Positions 46,457-56,358 of a DNA stretch of 64,000 nt are shown here, piece after piece; positions within the stretch are counted from its first letter, which is position 1, and each line of letters starts with the position of its first letter. The stretch comes from Pseudanabaena sp. Chao 1811 (GTDB lineage Bacteria; Cyanobacteriota; Cyanobacteriia; Pseudanabaenales; Pseudanabaenaceae). Location of the stretch: assembly GCF_027942295.1 (NCBI RefSeq), contig NZ_CP101416.1, forward strand, positions 372,001 to 436,000. The letters are read 5' to 3'. Made by a program: the position numbers and the translations under genes. Below the pieces are notes generated by a model. That model made no database searches and was not told the DNA's origin. It was given only the letters and a program-made list of their open reading frames with translations.

Positions 46457-48553
46457 TTAAATAGTTGTCTGAATCCACTGAGTCGCTTTGTCCGTGTCTA
46501 GTGGATGTGAAATAAAGTAGCCCTGTACCTCAATACTGCTACCACCCAAGCTTTCAAAATACTCTAGCTCCTCAGAAGTTTCGACCCCTTCAACGATAAT
46601 CCCCATACCAAGGCTATTAGCCAGACGCAAAATTGACTGAATAATTCTTTGGCTTTTAATGTCAGTAGCAACCTTATTAGTAAAACTACGATCAATTTTT
46701 AAAACATCAATTGGTAAATTTTTAAGATAGCTAAAGGAAGAAAAACCAGTCCCAAAATCGTCAATATGTACTTGCACACCAATTTCTCGAAGCTGTTCTA
46801 ATTTTTGCGAAGAAACTTCAATATTTTCCATCAAAATTGATTCAGTGATTTCCAGCTTAATTAAATTAGGTAAAATCTGTTTCTCAGTAATGATTTCCTG
46901 AATCCGTTCTACAAAATCAGATTGCACAACTTGTAATGTTGAAACATTAATACCTAATGTAAGTTGAGGAATATTAGGGAAGTCCTGTTGCCATTGTCGT
47001 AACTGATTACAGGCTGTTTCTAAAACCCAATAACCAATTTGAATAATATCCCCTGTTTCCTCTACTATGGCTAGAAATTCTTGCGGAGATATCAGACCTT
47101 GTAAAGGATGTACCCAACGTAATAATGTTTCAAATCCTGTTAGCTGATGTTGATGTAATGACACTATTGGTTGATAGACCAAATGAAACTCTTGGCGTTC
47201 GAGGGCATAGCGCAAATCGTTTTCTAGTTGCCACCTTACCTTTGCCCCCTGATTCATGTCCGTACTAAATAGAGCATACTTTCCTCTACCTAGCCTCCGT
47301 GAATGGTGCATGGCAATATTGGCATCTCGGAGAATTTCATTAGCATAGATATATTCAAGATCGCTAATAGCAATGCCTATACTAACAGAGGTAAAAATTT
47401 GATTTTCATTAATCGAAAATGGCTGTTTAATACTTTCTAAAATCTGACTAGCTAAGCTTATAATAATTTCTTGGTTGTCAAAACTTTCCACTAAAATCGC
47501 AAATTCGTCACTATCAACCCTTGCAATAGTTACATTAATTTTGCGATATACATTTAGACGCTTGCTAATTTCTTTTAATAGTTGATCACCTATGGATATA
47601 CCAAAGTTATCATTAATGCTCTGGAAGCGATCGCAATCGATGAAGAGAACTGCAAAGTTGCGATTTGAGTTAGTTTGCAATTTGGTAAAGGCAAGATCCA
47701 GCAAACTCATAAATGAATCGCGATTGGGGAGTCCTGTTAATGAGTCATGGAGTTGGCTGTAATGTAGCCTCGCAATAATCTGATCTCTTTCTACGCGGAT
47801 CGAGTCTGATTTGACTAATAATTGTAATTGATGGATAGAAATAGTAAGTTGAGTGCCTAATTTTTCTAGTAGTTCAACTTCCCAACTCTGCCATTCACGC
47901 ACAGCATCGTATTGATGTAAAACTAGAAGTCCCCAGAGCTTTTTACCACTAGGAATCGCTACAGCAAGCACTGATTTTACGCCTAAGGGTCTAAGGGATG
48001 CGCTAAGTTGCGGATCAACATTAGGAGCGTCAATATCATTGACAATTTGACTAATAGAAGTTTGATATCTTTCTAGCCATTCAGGATCAGTATAGATTGT
48101 GGGGAGTCTTTGCTCTAAAAGTGCTCGCGCAGGATCACTAACCGATTCGTAGCCAATAAAGAGATTGTTTTCTTCTAAGGATTGCTGACTCAATTGATAG
48201 GCAATTACATGATCATTTTGCAATAGCTGATGAATCTCGAAAACAACTGTCTCCAATAGTTCATCAAGAGTTATGGACTGTCGCATCCGTGCAAATACCA
48301 AAGCTAATAAAGTATCAACTTCGTTTTCATTACGCGAATCTATATACTGATTAGATTGATAAAGCTGTTTGATCCTTTGCTTGAGGCTAGATATTTCTCT
48401 TTCTGCATGATCAAAATATTTACCTAAGTTTTCGCCAAGAGATTTTATATTTTGTAGATTATCTTGTTGTTGGCTATTTAGTTGTTCGGATGCAATTAGG
48501 TTATCTACAATGGAAAATAATTCTAATAATGACTCAGGGAAATCTTTTCGCAT
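46457..48553 (-). CDS. GAF-GGDEF-EAL protein, probable c-di-GMP phosphodiesterase
   Basis: 698 residues: an N-terminal coiled coil, a GAF domain (about 95-245, SVLAVAIPSGKKLWGLLVLH), a GGDEF domain (about 280-435) and an EAL domain (about 450-695). The GGDEF site reads RVDSDEF in place of RxGGDEF, so cyclase activity is doubtful. The EAL side keeps E-x-L (FETLLRW), N in GINVS, E in EITES, IDDFGTG, K in LKIDRSF, E in VEGVET and Q in VQGYF, so it should hydrolyse c-di-GMP. The GAF shows no obvious bilin cysteine. Confidence 0.9.
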   Translation of the reverse strand: MRKDFPESLLELFSIVDNLIASEQLNSQQQDNLQNIKSLGENLGKYFDHAEREISSLKQRIKQLYQSNQYIDSRNENEVDTLLALVFARMRQSITLDELLETVVFEIHQLLQNDHVIAYQLSQQSLEENNLFIGYESVSDPARALLEQRLPTIYTDPEWLERYQTSISQIVNDIDAPNVDPQLSASLRPLGVKSVLAVAIPSGKKLWGLLVLHQYDAVREWQSWEVELLEKLGTQLTISIHQLQLLVKSDSIRVERDQIIARLHYSQLHDSLTGLPNRDSFMSLLDLAFTKLQTNSNRNFAVLFIDCDRFQSINDNFGISIGDQLLKEISKRLNVYRKINVTIARVDSDEFAILVESFDNQEIIISLASQILESIKQPFSINENQIFTSVSIGIAISDLEYIYANEILRDANIAMHHSRRLGRGKYALFSTDMNQGAKVRWQLENDLRYALERQEFHLVYQPIVSLHQHQLTGFETLLRWVHPLQGLISPQEFLAIVEETGDIIQIGYWVLETACNQLRQWQQDFPNIPQLTLGINVSTLQVVQSDFVERIQEIITEKQILPNLIKLEITESILMENIEVSSQKLEQLREIGVQVHIDDFGTGFSSFSYLKNLPIDVLKIDRSFTNKVATDIKSQRIIQSILRLANSLGMGIIVEGVETSEELEYFESLGGSSIEVQGYFISHPLDTDKATQWIQTTI

Positions 48554-49103
48554 AATTCCTAAAAATATTATTTATGGATACTTCCTAAAATCAAACTACA
48601 TCTATTTTAAGAACTAATATGCAAATAATTATAAGTTTAATTATTTTAAAAGATACCTTTTTAGCAATTTCATAATGCAATAGAAAACAATATTTTTGTT
48701 AAAAGTTTTGTCAGAAAACCTTTAATAGAAATATTGTGACTTTTTTTACATTAACGGTTCGATATAGTCAATTGCACTGTGCTTCGCACGGCACAATTAG
48801 TTGAAGCTAACATTAAATTAATAGGAATACAATCGCTGAGTTAACCTATAAGATCTCTATGATAACCATAGTTAATACCTGTACTAAAGTTATAAGTAAA
48901 GCTTGTGATACCTGCTACGAAGGCATTACAAGCTTAGTTACCTACCTTTAGGAATTATATGTCTAGTAAGATATTGCAAGTAAAAGTCAATTATAACAAT
49001 CCCACCTGATTAGTGGAAGCGCACCCCAAAGGGGTGCGCTTCCACTAATCCAAAAATCTACAAATGATTTAGGACTGCTATAGAAGCTCTCATGTAGCAA
49101 CTT
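48554..49103. other. 550-bp intergenic gap
   Basis: AT-rich with no coding sequence seen. Contains an imperfect repeat around GTGCTTCGCACGGCAC (48780) and the large palindrome at 49008-49050. Confidence 0.65.
49008..49050. repeat. 43-bp perfect palindrome, AAA loop
   Basis: 20-bp arms around AAA, downstream of the Ycf51 gene. Confidence 0.92.
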
Positions 49104-49628
49104 TTATGATGTTGTGTTTTGGGAAAGCTTAGCAAATTGATCCTTAAAAATTTCAATTTCAATATTAGGATCATTTCTTAAGCTGAGCGATCGCTTTACA
49201 CGACCAAGATATATGGGTTGGGACAAGCCCTCTTTAGGATGAACGATGGTTCGGGCATAAATTGTAAGTTGTTCTTGTCCTTGACCATTACGACCAGACG
49301 AAAATAAGTTGTTGCTGGCTTGGGTTAGCGTGGATTGAAGCTGTTCAGGGGTAATTGTGGGTTCAACAGCGATCGTGGCTTGAGGACCAAAGCGATCGTA
49401 AACAAGTTTGAATGGGGCAGATCCTTCAGTTGATGAACGGGTAATTGGCTCAAAACTGAGGGAAAAAAGTCCTACAACTAGCACAACTGAAAACAGGGTT
49501 ACACCTACCATCCGATAGCGCCAACTCCACTGCCGAGCGACAGCCAATCCTGTAATCAAAGCACAGACCAAGACAAATATGCCCATTCCTTGTGCAAGCT
49601 GTCCGAATAAAGCAGGCGTTAGCGACAT
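49104..49628 (-). CDS. ycf51: Ycf51-family protein
   Basis: 174 residues with two N-terminal membrane helices (about 8-28 and 36-56) and a soluble part with FEPITRSSTEGSAPFKLVYD and LYARTIVHPKEG-like text (TIYARTIVHPKEGLSQPIYL). It matches the Ycf51 (DUF2518) family of cyanobacteria and algal plastids, function unknown. Confidence 0.85.
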   Translation of the reverse strand: MSLTPALFGQLAQGMGIFVLVCALITGLAVARQWSWRYRMVGVTLFSVVLVVGLFSLSFEPITRSSTEGSAPFKLVYDRFGPQATIAVEPTITPEQLQSTLTQASNNLFSSGRNGQGQEQLTIYARTIVHPKEGLSQPIYLGRVKRSLSLRNDPNIEIEIFKDQFAKLSQNTTS

Positions 49629-49710
49629 AACTTATTTATTGTTAACTATTTAATAAACTACTAAGTTCATTTTATAGTGGCTTGTACTGCAAACCAAATA
49701 AAGCCGAATT

Positions 49711-49819
49711 CAATTAAGTAGATGGGCGCAATTAAACATAAAAACCAGAAAACCTGTGGCGCACGCTGAGCGTGCGCCACAGGTTTTCTGGTTTTTAATT
49801 ATGCTCAGCTACTTAATTG
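49711..49819. mobile_element. 109-bp palindromic MITE-like element
   Basis: Ends CAATTAAGTAGATGGGCGCA and, inverted, CAATTAAGTAGCTGAGCATA. The core 49740-49796 is a 57-bp perfect palindrome (27-bp arms, TGA loop). A solo right end occurs at 36062-36086. Confidence 0.85.
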
Positions 49820-49910
49820 AAAATTGACTCCTGACTTAATTGGGATATGAATCTGGGCTTGGTGGTTGCTAAATATTTGTGTCTAATTCAGCAAGAGCGC
49901 GAGTAATCCC

Positions 49911-50708
49911 ATGAATGAAACCCATCCAAATCGTGGCAAGAATATTAAAAATATGCTGTCATTGTTAGCGATCGCCATAGTAGCCATTACCTGTTTGTTC
50001 CTATCTCCACCAGTATTTGCAAGCTCTGGAGATTCTTCTCATTGGGGATATGGAGGGACAGAAAATCCAACCCAGTGGGGACAACTAAATAGAGATTTTG
50101 AGCTATGTGAGTTGGGTAAAGCTCAATCTCCTATCAATATCAAAAATCCTGTCGTCAGTACACCAACAAATATCAATTTTGATTACAAGCCTACTCCTTT
50201 AGTAGTGGTCAATAATGGTCACACTATTCAGGTGAACTATGGGCAAGGTAGTAGCGTGAATATTGATGGCGAAAAGTATTCTCTGCTCCAGTTCCATTTT
50301 CATACTCCTAGCGAACATACCATTAATAGCAAAGCCTCTGCCTTGGAACTACATTTAGTCCATCGAAATGATGTAGGAAAACTTGCTGTGGTCGGAGTTT
50401 TGCTTACTGAAGGTAATGCTAATCCTGTAATTGAGGAAGTGTGGCAGAATATTCCTGAAACAGGCAAAACTAATACTGTTAGCGATCGCCTAATTAATGT
50501 GGTAAATCTCTTGCCAAGAAGTAAAGCCTACTATAGTTATGTGGGTTCTCTAACTACGCCACCTTGCAGCGAAGGTGTGAAATGGAATCTTTTGGTAGAA
50601 CCGATGACAGTTTCTGAAGAACAGATTGCAACTTTTGCCAAAATTTATCAAGTTGATGCGCGTCCAGTGCAACCGACCAACGGTAGAAATATTGAGTTAC
50701 ATCGATAA
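49911..50708 (+). CDS. alpha-type carbonic anhydrase, exported
   Basis: 265 residues with a signal peptide (helix at about 14-32, cleavage plausible after VFA). Zinc ligands H129 and H131 in QFHFHTPSEH and H148 in ELHLVH, plus WGYGG, CELGKAQSPINI and TTPPCSEGVKW. Two cysteines (CELG and PPCSE) can form the usual disulfide. Interconverts CO2 and bicarbonate outside the cytoplasm; similar to EcaA. Confidence 0.95.
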   Translation: MNETHPNRGKNIKNMLSLLAIAIVAITCLFLSPPVFASSGDSSHWGYGGTENPTQWGQLNRDFELCELGKAQSPINIKNPVVSTPTNINFDYKPTPLVVVNNGHTIQVNYGQGSSVNIDGEKYSLLQFHFHTPSEHTINSKASALELHLVHRNDVGKLAVVGVLLTEGNANPVIEEVWQNIPETGKTNTVSDRLINVVNLLPRSKAYYSYVGSLTTPPCSEGVKWNLLVEPMTVSEEQIATFAKIYQVDARPVQPTNGRNIELHR

Positions 50709-50712
50709 ATAT

Positions 50713-50737
50713 AAAGGCGGCGCATTGCGCCGCCTTT
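50713..50737. repeat. 25-bp perfect palindrome, ATT loop
   Basis: AAAGGCGGCGC arms around ATT after the carbonic anhydrase gene. The inner GGCGGCGC-ATT-GCGCCGCC is the same as in the palindromes at 55560 and 62853. Confidence 0.88.
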
Positions 50738-50880
50738 CGTTTGGAATCCTTTAGCATGAATACAATGATGAGAATCGCATAGTAGTTTTTACCATTTTGT
50801 AACATTTTCATTGTGCGTTGCACAGGGTAAATGTCTATTGACTTTATCTTAAATTTATAAGAGTATTTGCAAAAAACAAT

Positions 50881-52248
50881 ATGACAGATTTTGATTATGA
50901 CTTATTTGTAATTGGTGCAGGTAGCGGTGGACTTGCCGCCTCAAAACGCGCCGCCAGCTACGGGGCAAAAGTAGCGATCGCGGAAGGTGACTTAGTGGGA
51001 GGCACTTGTGTAATTCGTGGATGCGTCCCCAAAAAGTTGATGGTCTATGCCTCCCACTTTTCCCATTTCCCTAATGAATCCGCAGGCTATGGCTGGACAA
51101 TTCCTGAAGGGACTTTAGATTGGGAGAAACTCCGTAATGCTATTCAAACGGAAGTATCGCGTTTAAACAAATTGCACATTGGCTTCTTAGAAAAGAACAA
51201 TGTGGAGTTAATTTCAGGATTTGCCAAATTTGTTGATACTCATACTGTGGCAGTGGGCGATCGCCAATTTACCGCCGAACGCATCTTGATCTCAGTGGGT
51301 GGTGAAGCCTTCAAGCCTGATTTAGCAGGTATTGAATATGCCATCACTTCCAAGGAGATGTTTTTGTTGCCACAGTTTTCCAAACGATTTGCGGTGATTG
51401 GGGGTGGCTATATTGGGACTGAGTTTGCGGGCATCATGCGTGGACTCGGATCTGAGGTTACACAAATCATTCGCGATCGCTATGTCTTAAAAGGCTTTGA
51501 CAATGATGTGCGTACCAATGTGCAAGAAGGAATGGTCAATCATGGCATCAATTTCCACACCTGCATTGATAGCAATTCCCTCAAGATTACCAAGAACAGT
51601 CAGGAACAGGAAAATGCATTGACGATATCCTTTAATGATGGAGAAGGCAAGGCGCAACAAGTCAATGCTGATGTTGTTTTAGCCGCAACAGGACGCAAGC
51701 CCAATCTAACCCCACTCAGTCTAGACCAAGCAGGAATCACAGTCGTTAATGGTGCGATCGCTGTTACCGAAGATAGCTGTACCAATCAACCCCATATCTA
51801 TGCGATCGGTGACTGCACCAATCGCGTGAATTTAACTCCCGTAGCGATCGCTGAAGGTCGTGCCTTTGCCGATACTGTTTATGGACATAAACCAAGATTT
51901 ATCAGTCACAAAAATATTCCCTCGGCTGTATTCTCACAACCCGAAGCCGCTACCGTTGGCTTATCTGAAGAGAAAGCACTTGAGCTATATGGCGATCGGG
52001 TAAAAGTCTATAAAACAAAATTCCGCCCCATGTTTTACAGTCTGGCAGGTGGTGAAGCCAAAACAATGATGAAATTAATTGTCGTTGGTGAAGAGGAACG
52101 AGTTGTAGGTTTGCATATGGTCGGGAAAGATGCCGCTGAGATCATTCAAGGCATGTCTCTAGTCGTCACGATGGGCGGCTGCAAAAAAGATCTAGACAAT
52201 ACGATGGCAATGCATCCCACTGCCGCAGAAGAATTTGTCACCATGTAA
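50881..52248 (+). CDS. gor: glutathione-disulfide reductase
   Basis: 455 residues, FAD-dependent. FAD motif VIGAGSGGLAASKRAA (9-24), redox pair C43/C48 in GGTCVIRGCVPKK, nucleotide-binding GGGYIGTEFAG, and the C-terminal catalytic HPTAAEEFVTM. Keeps glutathione reduced; gshB is in the same window. Confidence 0.96.
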   Translation: MTDFDYDLFVIGAGSGGLAASKRAASYGAKVAIAEGDLVGGTCVIRGCVPKKLMVYASHFSHFPNESAGYGWTIPEGTLDWEKLRNAIQTEVSRLNKLHIGFLEKNNVELISGFAKFVDTHTVAVGDRQFTAERILISVGGEAFKPDLAGIEYAITSKEMFLLPQFSKRFAVIGGGYIGTEFAGIMRGLGSEVTQIIRDRYVLKGFDNDVRTNVQEGMVNHGINFHTCIDSNSLKITKNSQEQENALTISFNDGEGKAQQVNADVVLAATGRKPNLTPLSLDQAGITVVNGAIAVTEDSCTNQPHIYAIGDCTNRVNLTPVAIAEGRAFADTVYGHKPRFISHKNIPSAVFSQPEAATVGLSEEKALELYGDRVKVYKTKFRPMFYSLAGGEAKTMMKLIVVGEEERVVGLHMVGKDAAEIIQGMSLVVTMGGCKKDLDNTMAMHPTAAEEFVTM

Positions 52249-52250
52249 CA

Positions 52251-52283
52251 AAAGAGAGTATGTGCAAGGCACATACTCTCTTT
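52251..52283. repeat. 33-bp perfect palindrome, AAG loop
   Basis: 15-bp arms (AAAGAGAGTATGTGC) between convergent gor and the toxin gene; the T tract on both strands suits a bidirectional terminator. Confidence 0.85.
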
Positions 52284-52289
52284 GATGAT

Positions 52290-52556
52290 TTATTCTTCAT
52301 AGTGTCCCCCAATCGCAATGATATGTATATTTTCATCATCAAAACTATAAATTATTCTCTCCTTATCTGACAGTCTCCGAGAGTAATATCCAGATAGTTC
52401 ATATTTTAATGCCTCTGGTTTACCAGTTCCCTGAGTGGGATCGGCTTTTTGCATCTCTTTGAGAATACTTAGCAATTTTTTATGAACAGATTTGTTAGAT
52501 TCTCTCAAATATTCATAAGCTTGCAAAGTATCTTCATGAAACACAATTGAGCGCAT
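52290..52556 (-). CDS. Txe/YoeB-family mRNA interferase toxin
   Basis: 88 residues. GTGKPEALKYELSGYYSRRL then SDKERIIYSF and a C-terminal HIIAIGGHYEE, the YoeB pattern (ribosome-dependent RNase, catalytic E, R and C-terminal H/Y). The gene overlaps the upstream antitoxin by 23 bases. Confidence 0.9.
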   Translation of the reverse strand: MRSIVFHEDTLQAYEYLRESNKSVHKKLLSILKEMQKADPTQGTGKPEALKYELSGYYSRRLSDKERIIYSFDDENIHIIAIGGHYEE

Positions 52557-52752
52557 GATGCTTTTGTTTATGGACTTCGATTATTGCTTGAATTTGTTTT
52601 ACTAGATCAGGATTGCTCACAAGGTATTCAAAATCAATTGACTGTCTTAATTGATTAATTGATGATTTTTTAGCGTTATCTTGAAACTGCCTGATCTGTT
52701 GCATCAGGATGGAATTACTCAAAACATATTCAGTTTCTTGATAGCTGTCCAT
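52534..52752 (-). CDS. antitoxin partner of the YoeB-type toxin
   Basis: 72 residues, helical, with no clear DNA-binding motif (ILMQQIRQFQDNAKKSSINQ, LVKQIQAIIEVHKQKHH). Assigned as antitoxin from overlap and order. It does not look like YefM/Phd. Confidence 0.7.
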   Translation of the reverse strand: MDSYQETEYVLSNSILMQQIRQFQDNAKKSSINQLRQSIDFEYLVSNPDLVKQIQAIIEVHKQKHHALNCVS

Positions 52753-52804
52753 AAAGCTTAATGTTTATAACCTATGCTTATACTTTTATCATATCTGAAT
52801 GATC

Positions 52805-52835
52805 ATAAAAAAGGGCGCTTCGCGCCCTTTTTTAT
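52805..52835 (-). terminator. heme oxygenase terminator palindrome
   Basis: 31-bp perfect palindrome, 14-bp arms around TTC with a T tract on both strands, next to the heme oxygenase stop. Confidence 0.85.
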
Positions 52836-53570
52836 TTAGCTAGCAGCGTTTGATTCGCGGCGGACAGAGGTGTTTTTGGGTTCACCCTTGATTTTGGTGA
52901 CCAAAGAATTCCAGCCAAACTTGGTTAGAGCCAATAGCCAGTTACCTTCCAACTCACGGAACATTGCCATATTCATATGGAAGGAAGCATTTGCTTCATC
53001 GACAATGCGCTGAGCAGTTGCTTCATCTACAGGCAAAGTATCGAGAGCAGCACGATAGTTTTTCTTGAATTCACCGTGATTGCGAATATCATCGAATTCA
53101 TAGAAAGCAGTACCATCGCCCTCGGCTAAACCCATCGACTCCTTAGCGATTTTCTTAAGGATTTGACCACCAGATAGATCACCCATATAACGAGTGTAGG
53201 CATGGGCTACAAGCAATACAGGGTCAGTAGCCGAAATTTCGCGGATACGAGCCAGATACTTTTCGCAAGCAGGGGTGGGCTTTACGGCTTCGCGCCAGTT
53301 CGAGCCGAAGTAAAACAACATATCGAGTTCTAGACTCTTTTCGCGCCATAGCTCACGATAGTAGAGCTTGCTGAGGATCGGGTCATTTTTGTGAACTTCA
53401 AACTCTTCCTCGATCGCTTTGTAAACAAAGTAAAGATTACCGACGAGTCGGCTATAGGCAGTCTTGTTAACTACACCCTTTAAAAAACATTTAATAAAAT
53501 CGGTACTCTCTGCTGCTGAGTGAGATTTTTGTGTACCTACGCGCAACTTTGTTGCTAAACCTTGACTCAT
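52836..53570 (-). CDS. ho1: heme oxygenase
   Basis: 244 residues. Opens heme to biliverdin, the precursor of phycobilins, using ferredoxin. Proximal histidine in TQKSHSAAE, LVAHAYTRYMGDLSGGQILK is the distal-helix signature. Full length. Confidence 0.96.
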   Translation of the reverse strand: MSQGLATKLRVGTQKSHSAAESTDFIKCFLKGVVNKTAYSRLVGNLYFVYKAIEEEFEVHKNDPILSKLYYRELWREKSLELDMLFYFGSNWREAVKPTPACEKYLARIREISATDPVLLVAHAYTRYMGDLSGGQILKKIAKESMGLAEGDGTAFYEFDDIRNHGEFKKNYRAALDTLPVDEATAQRIVDEANASFHMNMAMFRELEGNWLLALTKFGWNSLVTKIKGEPKNTSVRRESNAAS

Positions 53571-53913
53571 GAAAACTCCTAAAACTTTTAAATCAAGATG
53601 GTGAATTTAAGCGAATTTATTGATAGTTAAATTTGTTATTAAGAATATATTTTGGGATAAATTGGTGAGATTTATCAAGATGATGCCAATATGCCGAAAA
53701 AACTGCGATCGCCGCTAAAGCCTTAAATCACAAGCATTTGGCACAGTATTCAAGTATATAAGCCAATGTATAGAAAAATTTCTAGTCTGTAACAAATTTT
53801 CATCTACCACTGCGACCATATAATGTAGTCACGATCTCCTAATTTGTAGCAGTTGCTAACATCCGCCGTTATAAATTAGATTTAGTCAAGCTAGCTTGAA
53901 GAGGTAATACATC
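53571..53913. other. divergent regulatory region between ho1 and ndhC
   Basis: 343 bp with no coding sequence seen. TATAAT at 53819-53824 is a candidate -10 box for ndhCKJ (about 90 bases before the start); no good -35 is visible. No palindrome. Confidence 0.5.
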
Positions 53914-54273
53914 TTGGTTTTAAGCGGATACGAATACTTACTGGTATTCATCATCGTTTGTACGCTTGTCCCGATATCGGGATTAGTCCTATCTGGTCTT
54001 TTAAGTCCCCAACAGTCTGGAGCTGCAGGTCGTACTACCTACGAATCTGGCTGCGAACCTGTTGGGGGAGCTTGGATCCAGTTTAATATTCGTTATTACA
54101 TGTTCGCCCTTGCCTTTGTGATATTCGACGTGGAAACAGTGTTTTTATATCCTTGGGCAGTGGCTTTTAGCAAACTAGGCTTACTTGCCTTTGTTGAAGC
54201 ACTTATCTTTATTAGCATTCTCATCTTAGGTCTAGTCTACGCTTGGAGAAAAGGAGCCTTAGAATGGTCATGA
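53914..54273 (+). CDS. ndhC: NDH-1 subunit 3 (NdhC)
   Basis: 119 residues, three membrane helices, with [20 protein letters not shown], a family hallmark. TTG start at 53914 with GAGG 9-12 bases upstream. First of ndhC-ndhK-ndhJ, part of the plastoquinone-reducing NDH-1 complex. Overlaps ndhK by 10 bases. Confidence 0.96.
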   Translation: MVLSGYEYLLVFIIVCTLVPISGLVLSGLLSPQQSGAAGRTTYESGCEPVGGAWIQFNIRYYMFALAFVIFDVETVFLYPWAVAFSKLGLLAFVEALIFISILILGLVYAWRKGALEWS

Positions 54274-55010
54274 AATCCGAAAACGTTGGTCTGGACTTCA
54301 GCATTGAAGAACAAACTCAGCGCCTTATTAATCCTGCCGCAACGCCACAAGTCACCCAAGACTTATCTAATAATGTCATTTTGACCACTCTCAATGACCT
54401 CTACAACTGGTCGAGAATGTCTAGCCTCTGGCCGATGCTCTATGGCACTAGCTGTTGCTTCATTGAGTTTGCTGCCATGATCGGCTCTAGATTTGACTTC
54501 GATCGCTTTGGTCTATTACCCCGTTCTAGCCCTCGTCAAGCTGACTTGATCATCACCGCAGGCACAGTCACCATGAAAATGGCTCCTGCACTGGTGCGTC
54601 TTTACGAACAAATGCAAGAACCCAAATATGTAATTGCCATGGGCGCTTGCACAATTACAGGCGGCATGTTTAGCACCGATTCCTACACCACAGTGCGTGG
54701 TGTGGATAAGTTAATTCCCGTTGATGTGTATATCCCCGGTTGCCCTCCTCGTCCTGAAGCGATCATGGATGCGATTATCAAATTGCGTAAAAAGATTGGG
54801 ACTGAGGGCTTTAACGAAAGAGCCAACCTCAATCGTACCCATCGCTACTATGCCGTCAAACATGAAATGAAGGTGGTTAGCCCCATCCTCACAGGACAAT
54901 ATCTAGAAATGCCTAGCCGTATGGCTCCGCCTAAGGAACTAGTCGAGTCTGGTATTCCCTTACCCGCTTTGCAAATGGCTCAAAAGGAGGTCGAGACAGT
55001 TGGCAGATAA
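54264..55010 (+). CDS. ndhK: NDH-1 iron-sulfur subunit NdhK
   Basis: 248 residues from ATG 54264 (AAAGGAG eight bases upstream, inside ndhC). The [4Fe-4S] cysteines are in [22 protein letters not shown] and [10 protein letters not shown]. It carries the last electron step to plastoquinone (cluster N2). Confidence 0.96.
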   Translation: MVMKSENVGLDFSIEEQTQRLINPAATPQVTQDLSNNVILTTLNDLYNWSRMSSLWPMLYGTSCCFIEFAAMIGSRFDFDRFGLLPRSSPRQADLIITAGTVTMKMAPALVRLYEQMQEPKYVIAMGACTITGGMFSTDSYTTVRGVDKLIPVDVYIPGCPPRPEAIMDAIIKLRKKIGTEGFNERANLNRTHRYYAVKHEMKVVSPILTGQYLEMPSRMAPPKELVESGIPLPALQMAQKEVETVGR

Positions 55011-55527
55011 TCAAGAAGCAGCTTTGGTCACGACTGAGGTAACTTCCCCAGTTTCTCAATGGCTAACTAACAATGGCTTTGAGCATGAGTTTCTAGGGCT
55101 TGACCAACAAGGCGTTCCCATTCTCAAAATCGATCGCCAGTTTTTACTTCCCTTTTCCACAGCGCTCTATGCCTATGGCTTTAACTACTTGATGATGCAA
55201 TGTGGTTATGATGCAGGCGCAGGTGATAGTTTGGTGAGTGTTTACCATCTCGCCAAGCTAACCGATGAGGGTATTGATAAAAGCGATCGCCTTGAGGAAG
55301 TTCGCGTTAAGGTATTTCTCCCTCGCACCGATCCCCGTTGCCCATCGGTCTATTGGATCTGGAAGACTGCGGATTGGCAAGAGCGTGAAACCTACGATAT
55401 GTATGGCATTGTCTACGAAGGACATCCCAATCTTAAGCGGATTCTTATGCCCGAAGACTGGATTGGCTATCCGATGCGAAAGGATTACGTCACACCAGAC
55501 TTTTACGAATTGCAAGACGCATATTAA
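55000..55527 (+). CDS. ndhJ: NDH-1 subunit J (NdhJ)
   Basis: 175 residues, TTG start at 55000 with AGGAGG upstream, overlapping ndhK by 11 bases. Contains [20 protein letters not shown] and [20 protein letters not shown], the 30-kDa subunit signature. A damaged copy of its 3' end is at 62613-62820. Confidence 0.96.
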   Translation: MADNQEAALVTTEVTSPVSQWLTNNGFEHEFLGLDQQGVPILKIDRQFLLPFSTALYAYGFNYLMMQCGYDAGAGDSLVSVYHLAKLTDEGIDKSDRLEEVRVKVFLPRTDPRCPSVYWIWKTADWQERETYDMYGIVYEGHPNLKRILMPEDWIGYPMRKDYVTPDFYELQDAY

Positions 55528-55563
55528 GAAAGAAGCACCCAATGGGTGCTTCTTTCTTAATAT
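55521..55563. repeat. 43-bp perfect palindrome, AAT loop
   Basis: 20-bp arms around AAT, with the ndhJ stop codon in the left arm. The duplicate at 62814 has one uncompensated A-to-G change (a G-T pair). Confidence 0.92.
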
Positions 55564-55598
55564 AGAAGAGGCGGCGCATTGCGCCGCCTCTTCTATAT
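55560..55598. repeat. 39-bp perfect palindrome, ATT loop
   Basis: 18-bp arms ATATAGAAGAGGCGGCGC around ATT; shares ATAT with the previous one. Copy at 62853 differs by two compensated changes. Confidence 0.93.
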
Positions 55599-56282
55599 TT
55601 ATGTGACTGCGACATTAGCCCGTACCCATTTCCGAAATTCTCTTAAGGTTGCACTCTCTCCTAAAGTTAATCGTTGCTGCACATATTCGACAACGATCGC
55701 GGCAGGTAAATCGGGAAAGGCTAAACTCTTCTCAATCGGTTTATATTCTCCATCCTCTAAGGCTAGAAATTCTAAACTATAGCCATCATAGCGCCAGACT
55801 TCAGGCACATTTAGCAAGGCGTATATTGGTAAACGGTGATCGCTAGGGTTGGTAATATCTACTTCTAAAACCAAGTCAGGTGGAGGATCTTCTCCCACAA
55901 TAATTACTTCTTTATTCCTAATTATTGGCTCATTCTGGATGTAATAACAAGAATCTGGCTCTGCTCCTAACTTTAGATCAGGAATTTTCATCAGTAAAGA
56001 GCCAAGCTTTCGCAAATCAATTTCTAGCTCATCAGAAAATGCTCTAATTAAATCATCAATAAACCGATTGCTACCTTCATGAATTGAGAGGGGAGACATA
56101 ATTTCTAATGTGCCATTGAGGTAATGAAATAGGGTGTTGCGGCGATCGCCTAGATCGGCAAGTAAACTTTCAAAAGTCTGCCAACTAACGTTATGTAGGG
56201 TCACGCGATATTCGGCAAGGGGACGATCTTGATCAGCGATCGAAGATGAAGTAACGGATTTGCTTAGTGTTGTCGCAGTCAT
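55599..56282 (-). CDS. Uma2-family (DUF820) protein
   Basis: 227 residues with the Uma2 core PDSCYYIQNEPIIRNKEVII and PPPDLVLEVDITNPSD, then LPIYALLNVPEVWRYDG. The PD-(D/E)XK-like residues are D in PDSCY, E and D in LEVD. A large cyanobacterial family, function mostly unknown. A paralogue at 62891-63574 is about four-fifths identical by eye, more so in the C-terminal half. Confidence 0.9.
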   Translation of the reverse strand: MTATTLSKSVTSSSIADQDRPLAEYRVTLHNVSWQTFESLLADLGDRRNTLFHYLNGTLEIMSPLSIHEGSNRFIDDLIRAFSDELEIDLRKLGSLLMKIPDLKLGAEPDSCYYIQNEPIIRNKEVIIVGEDPPPDLVLEVDITNPSDHRLPIYALLNVPEVWRYDGYSLEFLALEDGEYKPIEKSLAFPDLPAAIVVEYVQQRLTLGESATLREFRKWVRANVAVT

Positions 56283-56358
56283 CGTAATTTCCTACGGATT
56301 TTATTTTCTTGTCTTTGTCAGCAATTGAAGATCTCAAATTTTTTACTATTTTCCTAAA

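Noticed and set aside
55521-55598. Riboswitch downstream of ndhJ
   Set aside because: Only simple stems without conserved loops; the same pair follows the ndhJ remnant, so it belongs to the duplicated block.
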